Assembly (NCBI GenBank): GCA_963693285.1
Contig: OY848922.1
Span: 5,878,923-5,942,922, forward strand
Direction of reading: 5' to 3'
Source of the DNA: Xestospongia muta
Lineage: Eukaryota > Porifera > Demospongiae > Haplosclerida > Petrosiidae
DNA length: 64,000 nt
A program made the translations under genes and the position numbers. Below are positions 29,501-39,702 of this stretch, piece by piece. The notes under the pieces were generated by a model. That model searched no databases, was not told the DNA's origin, and saw only the letters and a list, made by a program, of their open reading frames with translations. Each line of letters starts with the position of its first letter. The stretch's first letter is position 1.

Positions 29501-30989
29501 TATTCATCAATATGTTAGTATGTCATGCAATAATTATTAACATATGTATATGTCAAACTAAATCATCATAGAAGCTATATAGTTATTGATATTTTTTCAA
29601 TATACTTCAGTTCTTATTTTATAAATATAAAATTCAAGATAAAATTGTTTTATTTATTTATTTAATTAATATTATTATTATTATGGCGTCATTATGAGTA
29701 CATAAACAAATGTAGAAAAGGAGATTATACAGCCTACTGTTCATAATATAGGAGCCCATAGCACAGAGTGCAACTTATGTGGTCAGGAGCATATAATGCT
29801 ACTGATGTCTTATAGCAGCATGCTAATAATTAGAATCATTATGTAAAAAATACTTATAATTTGGAATGATAATCATATTCATAATAGTGAAGAATCAAGT
29901 GTAGTCATGAGCTGACTGTTGTAGCTTGTATAACACTTTTAACAGTATCTTCAAGGCTAGTGGGCTGAGACTGTGGGAACAATGCCTTATGTTTAAATAA
30001 GCAAATGTTATCTTCTGACTGCATAAGTTATATATTAAGAGTAAATGTTTTGTAAACATTAGGGAAATATCAAACCAGTAAATCTAGGCTTATTTTTTTG
30101 ATTTTCGTAGAAAGACGGAATCCATCGACTTGAGAGGCACACTCGTGTTCACTATTATCAAGAAATAACTATTGACAGTATATTTTATATTACTATACTA
30201 AAATTTGAGTCTGCTAGCTTTAAAACTTCTACTGAGAGAGAAAACTAGTTGGGATGTAAAATACGTCTACCGTCTACCATATTAATTACACTCAATTTAT
30301 ATGACGTAATTTACATCTATCTAATATAAAGGGCTAATTTATGCTAGTTTGATTAAAGGACTACATTGTAACTATCATTACAATTATCATAAGATTTAAA
30401 TACCATAATGTATATAAGTATGATCATTTGATAATGACAAAATACGTTTATCATATATTCATCTCTCAACAGTACTATAATAATGGTACTATTTACTGTG
30501 ACACACATACCCCATCTTGAGCATTGACATTTGCTCCTTGTTGTAAAGCTCGTTTCACTTCACCTAATATTCCTATTCTAGCAGATGTAATTAGTAAATC
30601 ATCCTAACAAAGAGTATAAATGTAATATTACACATAAAAAAAGATCATATATACAACATAGTTTATAATACAGTAGACATAATATTATAGAAGACATACT
30701 ATAACAAGAGTACAGTAAGTACTAATATAGTACATTGTACTAAGTATATGGACATGACATATATACAAACTATAGAATCAAGTACATACGTTAGTTATAT
30801 TATATCAGATAACCTAAACTAATCCACCAGGTCATGTTTAGTTTAGATAGAGGGAATATCTTGAATCTGATAGGATTACTGAGTGGACTGGACAAAGCTG
30901 ACCAATTCTATTAAGAATTAGTGAGCGAAGTCTTTATTTTAGTATATTGAGTATACTTTATAAATACTCACCATTCTCTTTTGATCCAT
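17755..30989 (-). CDS. Gene A: ankyrin - Roc-COR GTPase - four death-fold domain protein (DAPK-like, no kinase), complete
   Basis: Twenty-one exons with GT-AG junctions and consistent phases: 30989-30972, 30603-30511, 29474-29376, 27952-27854, 26058-25960, 25207-25109, 24101-24029, 23244-21395, 21258-20814, 20754-20710, 20655-20599, 20508-20455, 20393-20139, 19876-19808, 19575-19534, 19430-19368, 19264-18980, 18878-18825, 18767-18513, 18294-18226, 18041-17755. They sum to 4410 nt, 1469 aa plus stop. Residues 1-193 are ankyrin repeats; 194-810 Roc-COR (P-loop GPPCVGKT at 219-226, DSGGQ at 446-450); 811-958 the C-terminal COR-like region; 1010-1095, 1153-1248, 1266-1351 and 1374-1469 death-fold domains. 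The start is an 18-nt exon (MDQKRM) conserved in paralogues B and D. No kinase exon is seen. Known: Roc-COR proteins are GTP-regulated scaffolds, and DAPK joins ankyrin, Roc-COR and death domains. Inferred: a cytoplasmic cell-death or immune signalling protein. Exon boundaries were read by eye. Confidence 0.86.
20814..21258 (-). CDS. Gene A exon 9: C-terminal COR-like region
   Basis: A 445-nt exon, residues 811-958, beginning GVFPAVVVAL and ending at QTCWLIG in phase 1. It has the pattern I associate with invertebrate Roc-COR proteins after COR: a hydrophobic start, FPRQLRYAVLLY, a WIEVYYNG strand, Cys-spaced ICEAI, then VPCKQ and a closing Leu-x-x-x-Gln-x-x-Trp-like motif. The same exon exists in relic C, copy B and gene F, so it is a stable part of the family. 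Confidence 0.75.
21395..23244 (-). CDS. Gene A exon 8: Roc GTPase and COR domain
   Basis: A single 1850-nt exon, residues 194-810. The Roc part has a P-loop (GPPCVGKT, 219-226) and a Walker B/G3 element (DSGGQPQF, 446-453). G4 appears as GTYYDK (535-540) in place of the NKxD or THKD form. About 220 residues separate G1 and G3, much of it a Ser/Thr/Lys-rich low-complexity insert (about residues 290-430), far longer than in typical Roc domains. The COR part follows, with NPQYLLDLLSALIRVSF and the ending KVVPQ. Roc-COR pairs normally work as GTP-dependent dimer switches; whether the altered G4 still selects guanine cannot be told from sequence. Confidence 0.88.
24029..30603 (-). CDS. Gene A exons 2-7: ankyrin repeats, one repeat per exon
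   Basis: Exon 2 (93 nt) and exons 3-6 (99 nt each) are all phase 0 and each encodes one 31-33-residue ankyrin unit, for example NGWTALYWAANYNHPDTIKL at 26058 and DGITPLMAAARNGHLDVVAL at 27952. The Thr-Pro/Ala-Leu and Leu-Leu-Asn-Gly-Ala signatures are visible. Exon 7 (24101-24029) is a short last repeat ending in phase 1, where the Roc exon joins. Symmetric phase-0 exons make gain or loss of single repeats easy. Ankyrin repeats bind protein partners; the partner here is unknown. Confidence 0.88.
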
Positions 30990-31041
30990 TGCAAAACGGG
31001 GAGCAAAATAAAGGACCACACCCAAGTTATGAGGGGTGATT
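30990..31041 (-). promoter_or_regulatory. Probable gene A 5' leader or core promoter
   Basis: The sequence just upstream of ATG 30989 is conserved in B (53451 onwards) and recognisable in D (4803 onwards). No clear TATA box is assigned. The MITE at 31051 sits directly behind it. Confidence 0.3.
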
Positions 31042-31050
31042 ATGATGTAA

Positions 31051-31192
31051 TAGTCTCGTCTCCAGACCTACTCACAAGCTAAAGTAGGTCTGGTCACACG
31101 AGTTGACTTTTGCATTCCTGACCGGGGACACAAAAGTCAAGCAGTGCGACTAGACCTACTGTAGCTTGCGAGTAGGTCTGGGGACGAGACTA
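31051..31192. mobile_element. 142-bp hairpin MITE (TAGTC...GACTA) with 9-bp target duplication
   Basis: Terminal inverted repeats of about 30 bp begin TAGTCTCGTC and end GACGAGACTA, with inner arms repeating CAGACCTACT / AGTAGGTCTG. A second nested inverted repeat (GACTTTTG / CAAAAGTC) lies inside. ATGATGTAA flanks it on both sides (31042-31050 and 31193-31201). It lies about 60 bp upstream of gene A's start codon. Only part of its left arm survives in B (53512-53545). Confidence 0.75.
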
Positions 31193-31349
31193 ATGATGTA
31201 ATGGATGTTGTATATATGATGAAGGAATCTGCTGATCGTGTCGTAGCCGAATCTCTCTTAACTCAAGCTTAACTACTGTACTAGCATCTTACTATCTATG
31301 ATCTAAAGAAACTCTCAGTAATGTGTAAGCAATATGTCAATATCTGGTA

Positions 31350-31398
31350 TAGTCCCGTCCTCAGACCTACTTTGCAAGTAGGTGTGGGGACAAGACTA
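31350..31398. mobile_element. 49-bp short hairpin relative of the TAGTC MITE
   Basis: TAGTCCCGTC...ACAAGACTA forms one near-perfect hairpin around CTACTTTGCAAGTAG and is flanked by ATCTGGTA on both sides (31342-31349, 31399-31406). The paralogous flank of gene D near 5030 carries the site once, uninterrupted (CAATATCTGGTATTCACTG), which shows this is an insertion. Confidence 0.75.
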
Positions 31399-32594
31399 AT
31401 CTGGTATTCACTGTGTAACATATTCCTTTACTCAGTGGGTAGTTTCCTATACTTCAATATTCTTCTGCTGTGGTTGTCTTTTGCTTAAGATCCTGTTTAT
31501 TATGATGGAGAATACATTATTATCAACAAGTATGCTGTCATTATAATGTTGTCTGTTAATTTATACATTCCTTATATAGAGAAGACAAGATCAACCTGCT
31601 AGGCAGGCCCAGATTTGACAAATAGCTATTACAAGAACTGAAAATGTTCAGTAAGTTATATTATTAGTGTATACTTTTGCTCTTTATTGTTTAACTAAGA
31701 GCTATTATTATGTTGGGCCTAATAATTAATTAATGTTTGATTTTTGACTTGTGAGGCATTTTCTGTAGCACCAATGAATGAGCCACGCTTCTGTAGATTC
31801 AACATTGTTAATATAGTTATATAGCTGAAACAACCACTAGAATATGCATTATTTAATGTATCATTACAATGTGAGAGGTGTGGTCTCAACTACAATAGCT
31901 GTATTAGACTACATCTGGATGAAAATTGTGAAAGTGGCTGAGGCCACTTTCACAGCTTTTGTTTCATTGTCTCAGCAAGGCTAATAAATTAGTTGACCCA
32001 TTTCTAGAATATTCTGTACTTACTACCACTAATGATGACAATGATGTATGTTGTTTGTTGTCATAGGATTTTCAAAATGATAAATAAAATATTAAGTGAC
32101 CTAGCCATCCCATCTCCACTCACTTTATCTCATTAAGTACAACTATCACTATTGCTGGAAGACAATCAGTATATTATGAAAAAAACTTTGTAAATGATTG
32201 TGATGACAATATATCCTACATTACTGTTGATATATAAGACTAACTGATCTGTCATTCAATAGTGTGTAGTGTACATAGTCAACAATTCATTTATTCAATT
32301 AGAAAAGATGATGTTTCCTTTTTAGTTTTAATTACCTTATACTAAACTCCTCTTTTCATAATATGGAGTGTTTTATTCCTGTTAAAACTATAAAGTATAT
32401 CTCATGTCAATAGTTACATGTAGATGTACCTTTGATCTGTAAGCTTTGTTCAACATGATCATGATATAAACAAATTGTTTATCATTATAATAATTACGAT
32501 GAGCAGACCTATACATGTTTTAGAAAGTACGCTTCTTTTTCTACACATATAATAATGTCCACTAAATATTACATAGTGTGGTCAGAATACATGC

Positions 32595-33034
32595 CAGGGT
32601 TTCTTTTAGGAGAGGGGGGGTGAGGGTCATTCACCCCTCTTGGCTTTGGCTTCTCCCCCCTCCTTGGATTGCTGAGAATTTTTGTTTACATGTGATTCAA
32701 TTCAAGTGTTTATAATGGCACAAATTGTCAATAAATGATAAGAATAGATAATATACATATTATGTAACCATTTTTCTAGGTTTTTTAGTCCATATTCCTA
32801 ATTGTATCTAAATCATCATCAGTTTATTTTTTGTGGCTATGTTTATGTGAAAATAGTCCCAGATTCTACCAAAATGCGTGTAATAAAATGCAAAAAGTTA
32901 AATATTTCTGGGGGGATGCCCCCAGACCCCCTAGTTTACTGCATGCAAAGCACGCAAATATCACTTGCCCCCCACCCACTCTTTCATTATATATCATTTT
33001 GCTCCCCTTTGATCAAAACCTGAAAGAAACCCAG
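32595..33034. mobile_element. 440-bp TIR element in unit A
   Basis: Ends CAGGGTTTCTTTTAGG and CCTGAAAGAAACCCAG are near-perfect inverted repeats. The paralogous D flank near 6520 lacks the insert and reads straight through an ACATACAT run, so the target duplication is ambiguous. The interior is rich in C and G runs and has no intact gene. Confidence 0.6.
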
Positions 33035-35185
33035 CATACATACAAGATAGTCTGTTTGATGAAACCTCTCTAGAGATTACTGTCCCAGACATTAAATAAC
33101 ATATGTTGCCATGACAACCATAACATTCAATTAGATAGCCTTAACTTTTCTTTATCAGTTTGTTGTCATTTTCTTACAAAGAGAGATAAGCATAAACTAT
33201 TATAATAACTAGACTCTACAACAACTAGTACATTAATTACAGTTGTGGACAGAGTATACTACACATGTTAGAGAGTTCTCTGTTTTGTTCTCATTAGTAC
33301 TCGTCAATACAACATAGTAATAAACCATATAGCATTATCTATTAATTACTTAATCAGTTCATCTATATAGTAAATGGATGAAGAGAAAGATTAGTGAATG
33401 AATAAACAAATGGGCAGATGTAAATATTGTAAGATCAATAGATGAAGAAACATTTGAATGAACCAAATTACTAGTGAATAACATAACTCACTAAAAGTCA
33501 CACCATGTATGTTAAGTATGATAATGACTTCCTTAATGATATGTCCATGTAATAGTGTAATATTGTCACTACTATACATAATACTAGTAGTAATTGATTA
33601 TTTTTTATATTACTAGATTAATTGTTATAAATATAAACTTATATCAATAGTAAAGAAAGAGAGACACAAAGTATCATACATTTACTATTACACCCTTCCT
33701 AACTAAATGTCATTTTTAATAGTAGTATAATAATTAATCAACAGAGTAATAGAAAATTTTAGTTGTAGTGGAAATACTTGTAACGTGTGAAATATACATC
33801 ATTGTAGTTTAAGTTTCAAAATCAAGGGAATATGTCTGTCTATATTACTAGAATATGAGTTTATTTCACAATTGTCTGGTCTTGAATTTGAGTTTCAATA
33901 GAAACACTATTGTTAAACATTTAATAGAATAATACATTATTAGATAAATAAGAACAAGTCCCACCCATTAAAAAATATATAGTGATATTGTCACATTCAA
34001 TCTTTTATTTTTATGCTTATCCTTTCATCAATTAATAAATACTTCATACATGACCATTCATCTGTGTCTGTTTATATCTAGTTAACTTAATGCAAACATA
34101 CTACCTTTATAACTATCAATTTACTATTTTTATAAGATAATAAATACTGTCACTACTACAACAAAAAAGGCCTGAGGTTCTCTTAAGAGTAGTCTGTTTC
34201 AAGGCTAAAATGATTTAGTGACATCATTATAATGCCATAGTACATTGTAACTATTGCAGTTTGTGCACATGTCTCATCTTATAGCAGTTATGATATACAT
34301 GTACTCCCACTACTACTAAGATTGTCTAACGGTCTCATGACAAATATAACACTATTACTATATCAACTGACATGTGGTTGGGATAATGTCTAACATTCAC
34401 TAGAATATCTAAATGGCAGACACCATAGAAAGACATATACGAAATATTCACAAGTAAAATTGCATTGACATCAATTGCATGAAGATCATCGTTAAAATTA
34501 AGAGTTACTGAGTCCATTAACAAAATTATAATGGCATTTCATGAAACCATAAACTGTAAGTAAAAGAATATTACAATAACATTACATATAGTACTACCTG
34601 AGCAAACACACACTGTTTCAAGGTGTCTGTACTGATGAGGTTGGTTGACTAAAATATTAAAACCAATGATAAGGTATTCTTTTCAGATCTTAAAGTAGTT
34701 TATAAAGATGAGTTCATTACATAGACCATCCAAAAATAAAGGTTCCACTGTCATAATAAATGAATGATGTAATATAAATTAAGTATTTTTATTTATATAT
34801 CAATTTAGTAGTAGTGTCATGGGACTAAGAGACATAGTTAGTGGTAATAGAAGAATCATAACTGTGTATGTACATCTATCCCACTATTCATGATGTATGT
34901 ATTATCTAATGATGGTTTTAATGCTCTCACTATTAACGAGCTTAAAATTATATTTATAAAAGCATTTTTTATATGTTAACTACAAAAAATTGTGTTAATA
35001 ATTATTACCTAGCACACTATCTCAACATGCATATGTATATGTATTTAACTTAAACAGATTCATGCTCATGTTTTATTCATATTATTACAATTATATTGTC
35101 AATCACATCCTTCCTAACTATGTACCAGTTTATATAGTAGTAGTGTGATATTAACTAAATAAAATAGTTTTTAACATGTCATTGC
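33035..35185. other. Noncoding flank of unit A, duplicated at 54219-56367
   Basis: No exon recognised. The short minus frames at 34523-34335 and 55706-55518 are conserved between units only because the duplication is recent. Confidence 0.5.
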
Positions 35186-35343
35186 AAACTGTCAATATTA
35201 GGTTATGTAAACAATGTTAATAACATATGTTAATGTTTTGGAATTAAAAAGATTAATGCAAAAGCTAAAATAATCTGTATTTAATAACTATTATACATAA
35301 TCATGGCAATTTTTGTCTAGATATCAAACTAAAACATTATTAT

Positions 35344-38300
35344 CATTTTGAGATAATAACTCTTGTACAATGTGATGTTCATCAATGGCCTTCAGAGCTT
35401 CAATGAAGTCTACTTTGTTAGCACTTCCACTTTTTAAACCATGTTACTAACATGTCTTTACGAGATGGTGCAGGTTGATAATGATTGAGTGCTTTAATAT
35501 CTTTTATTACAGCATCTTTAACACCAAGATGAATACCCCAAACTTTCTAGTCATCCATCTCTCTTACGAACTTCACAAGAGCAGAAAGGTGACACTCATC
35601 TATTATATAAAGTCAATGTTATCTTAGAAAAAGACAATATTATATTAGAACGTTTACTTAGTGGTCCATCTGGTAGACTTGAGGAGACTGAAATGACAGC
35701 TAATTCATTTTCTAAAAATAAACAAGAGAATCATAAACCATCTGTACAATACACAATGCAGAATGGCATCCAAAAATAATGTCTAGCTGATTTATATGTT
35801 TATTACTAATTCAAGTGTGTTAAGGTGATTATATAAATTACATTACAGCATATTGTGGTAACTGTATACATATTCATTTTGAGTTATTATTTCTGTTAGG
35901 CCTTATTTACTTAATTTCCGGTGAAACCTTATATGTATGTATGTATGTATATATAGTGCTGTAAAACCTTTTTAGTTTTAGTTCGTTAGTTCGTTATGGT
36001 TCGTTACAGTTTCTTATAGTTCATTATAGTGTTGTTAGTTCAATTAGTTCTGTTATCAAAAGGTTCTGTAAAGAAGTTGTTTTCATTGCGTGCTCGGCTA
36101 CAACACATATTTTTAGTATAATATATATTACCTTTTATAATTGGTTTCTTTGAAGTTTTTTCAGGATCTGTTAAGACAAAAAATTCAATAAAATACTTTA
36201 CCACACTTTACTTTTAATCTTACCAATTAGCCAACATGTTTGTCGTTCATCAGTTAATCTTAATGAAGGAAGCTCCTTTTCGATACTGCACCTTATGACT
36301 GGAGGATCCTTGTCCATTGACAGAAGAGCTGGGTGTACCTTGTTATCATGAAGACTTGAAAAGTTTTTTTGCTGGCAGGGTACAGTAACTTGAGCAATAA
36401 TGGCCTCCTTATCATAAACCAATATGTCAGCACATGTATAGCTTCACAAATGATATGGCAAAGACAAAAGCAATTTTCACTTAGACCATTATAATAAACC
36501 TCTATCCAATAGAATCGATCAACTAGTAGTACTGATCCAAATAGATCTTCAGAATAAAGTAAAACAGCATAACGAAGCTGTCTTGGAAAAGTAGGTGATC
36601 GACTATCAATCAAAAATCTCGGCTTATCTTGTCTGGAAAAAATGGCAACCACTATAGCTGTAAATATGGACTAAAATTATAAAGTATTATTATAAACTAT
36701 ATGAATCTTTTTTTATTTGATTTATGTGAAATATAAATAAGATATATACATTAATGAAAATGATAAAGCATGCATAGTAGTAACAATTAACTATATAGTT
36801 ATAAATCTATTGCATACATGTACATATCTCACCTGAGGGACTACTTTTGTTTGAAAAGCAACTATCATTGGATCACATGTTTCTTTAAAAACTGCAATCT
36901 GCTTGTCTGTCATCTGATGTGGTGGTAGAACAACTGGCATGAAATATTTCTGTGGAAGGTCAGCTGAGAAAATAGGGGCAATAATACAAAGATATTGAAG
37001 TAATTTAAGAAACTTCTCCTCAGAAAATAATGGAGGCAAAAGAGGTAGGCAAAGCTTATTTACTAAACAGGCATAAAAAATGCCATCTTCACGAAATATG
37101 TGTTGAGTTTCTAACTGCAAAAAATGTCCCTTTGGTAAAATATTTTTAAAGTAGTCAACAAACGAAAATCGTATTAGAGCTGAAAGCATATCTAGGAGAT
37201 ACTGAGGATTAGTAAAAATTATATTAGGCAAAACTGGTGGGAAATGAAGAAACAACGCCATTGAGTGTAAATACGTAACTGACTTTAGCACATCATCTTT
37301 ATTCATGCTAAAATTAAATCCTATAGCACAACAAGACTCCAAAGAGATCATTCCATGAACACGTAATTCAAACATATACCAACGTACTGGTATAGGTATA
37401 GGGACAGTAACAACGTTTTGAAAAGCCATAACACGTTCACGAATAGAAGATGATATCTTCTCACGATTTAACCTGCAAAGATTATCTACTGGAAATATCA
37501 CCTCTTCTGTTGATTCGTTATAAAACATGAGGCAATCACAAAATTCATTCAATCAAGCTACTATTTGGGCATTCTTTTTGGGTAGAGATTCGATAAGTGG
37601 CCAAAATTTTGTTTTGTCATAGTAAGTGCCGATAATCATAAAAAGTGGTCGCAAAATTAGGCTCTGATTGCCATCTACAACAGCCATGCTCTTAGCAGCA
37701 GCTACTGAACGTACAAAATGCTCTATAAGCTGAATGTTTGTCATTTGTAACTCACTAGGTTGATTGAGTAATTTACCATTTTGTGAGTAAAAAAACTTAG
37801 GCTTATCAGATAAATTTTGTTTTAAATTCGTGCAAATTATGTTGATTGTGTTGCCACGAATAAATGCTCGCGATACGTCAGCAAATTGTGGTTGGCCCCC
37901 ACTATCAAGAATATTTATCCAAGTTGCTTTATGAAGGTTTTCTGAAATCCCTCGCTCTACAAGAACATCGACCATTTCATCAGTGTAGCTGTCAGGATCA
38001 GTTAATAACGTGTTTTGATGTGACAGTGTTATAGGACTGGCAGTATTATCAGATGGCAAAGATGCCGTATTTAACATTGGATGAGCCACAGTAGAAATTT
38101 TAGTGGTTTCCACAAATGACTTAGCATCAACATCAGAAGATAATGATATAGTTTTTGAGGGCATAATAGTTGAACTATTACAGATAGGACAAACGTCTGC
38201 AGTATCAACAGATGAGCTATAACCTTTTTTAACATCAGAAGAGCTATTACTTCCTTCAAATGGTTTGAGCTGCTTGGATGAATTTCCAGTGACATAACTA

Positions 38301-38722
38301 GTCAATTGTGATGGCAAGCTGGTAGATGTTGGTGCATTTTCTAAAGTAGGATCATTTAATTCATGTAACAGTTGTTCAATAGAACGAATAGAATCAGATA
38401 ACATCTTCAATAGGTCACGTCTAGTAACTCTATCCCAGATTTTGCCTTTTTTCTTTTCAGCTACTCTCTCAATAGCACGAACAGGTCTTGTTGCTAATGC
38501 TGTACTATGATGAACTCTTGGTGCAGACCATTTGAAGAGCAATGATTTAAATGATGTTTTACCAACGCAAGGTGGTCCCATAAGAACAAGTCTCATGTTT
38601 CTGAGATAGACTTTGCCTTTATAGAGACTTTTTTGAAGAATTTTCTTAGTCCTATATAAAAAAAATTGTAATTGCAATAATAAAATTAGAATATTATATA
38701 TAATCAAATGCAAGGTAATATT

Positions 38723-38793
<71 letters not shown>

Positions 38794-38860
38794 ACTTACT
38801 TTCATCAGTGAAAGTACGTGTAGTTCCTGCATTTGCTAAGTCAAGTGGTGTCTTACCATC
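35344..38860 (-). pseudogene. Relic C: diverged Roc-COR-death pseudogene, truncated at both ends
   Basis: Recognisable exons: last ankyrin unit 38860-38800 (DGKTPLDLANAG), Roc-COR 38651-36833 (P-loop GPPCVGKT, DSGGQPQF, GTYYDK), COR C-terminal region 36670-36224, linker 36167-36132, PDGPLS exon 35711-35658, death-fold exon 35599-35344. Lesions: one base missing at the Roc exon start, so phases do not match; TGA at 37555-37553; a 4-nt deletion near 36437 that shifts frame inside the COR C-terminal exon; TAG at 35549-35547 replacing the conserved Trp; a 1-nt insertion near 35436; donor GT changed to AT at 35343. No upstream ankyrin exons and no downstream death exons remain; both ends stop at the edges of the A and B duplication units. 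Confidence 0.85.
38728..38784. repeat. (AT)n microsatellite in an intron of relic C
   Basis: About 28 AT units between the ankyrin and Roc exons of relic C. The tract happens to keep one frame open across the intron as Tyr-Ile repeats. Confidence 0.95.
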
Positions 38861-39702
38861 CTGAATAATAAAAAATAGAATATTAATAGATAATAGAATT
38901 ATACAAAAAGAATTTAAAAAATGATAATAAATAACATCTATGAGTGTGTGAATATAAGTTATTTTGTAAATACTTTCTAGACTTCTTAAAGGTAATTGTT
39001 GAAGTGGGTGTGATTTCTTAGAATGCACCTAGCTATTTAAAAGATATCTTTGTGGGAATGTTACTATCATTATTATTGATAATCATTATCTATTGCCAAT
39101 TATCACAATTTTTTAATTTTTTTCTCGTATTTCAAACACTTTCATTGCTACTTTCTTTGCCTGACTATATAAAGATAGATTCTTGGAACTTCTCTTTTAT
39201 TATATGGAGAAGTATAAATGATGTTAAGTACTATATGATTAACAGAAGTTGGTCCCACCAATTAAAATATAATGCAAACTAACTAAAGTTGTGATTAAAT
39301 AAATATATAATAGTATATATAAAATGTGAATTGTGATAATTATAGCTTGGATATTTTATACACCTCTTCATTGATCTTTGGTGAGGTAATAAAGGCCTGC
39401 ATGTAGGCATCCCACATCCATATGCCATCAGAGGAGGAGTTGAATGAACATTTTAGTTTGAACTTAATAATAGTTATAATAATAATAATAATAATTTTCT
39501 TTGTTCAAATTTGTTCATCAATTATTATAACTATAGTAAAACAAGGGATCAGCCAGCATTAGCAAAATATTGTAATTTATAAAAACTTATTTAAATATAA
39601 CACTCTAAGGAATGCAATAACAAACTGTTCTAGTTGAATATTCTATAAGAATAACATAAAAAGAACATCAAAAATATACATACTCAAAAAGAAGAACTAA
39701 AA

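Larger units (their letters stand above)
17171..35185. repeat. Segmental duplication unit A (about 18 kb)
   Basis: Nearly base-for-base match with 38932-56367. It holds gene A, its 3' flank and about 4 kb of upstream flank. Homology starts at TAACATCTATGAG (17171 and 38932) and ends at AACATGTCATTG (35185 and 56367). Unit A has an extra 667 bp at 26811-27477 compared with B. Confidence 0.88.

Noticed and set aside
32802..33073. Pro-rich frames in the TIR element
   Set aside because: They overlap in two frames, are disrupted in the B copy by G runs, and lie inside a noncoding transposon.
38652..38799. Frame running from the ankyrin exon of C through a Tyr-Ile repeat into the Roc exon, as if one exon
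   Set aside because: The middle is an AT repeat with donor and acceptor at its edges, and other family members have an intron there. The open frame is a by-product.
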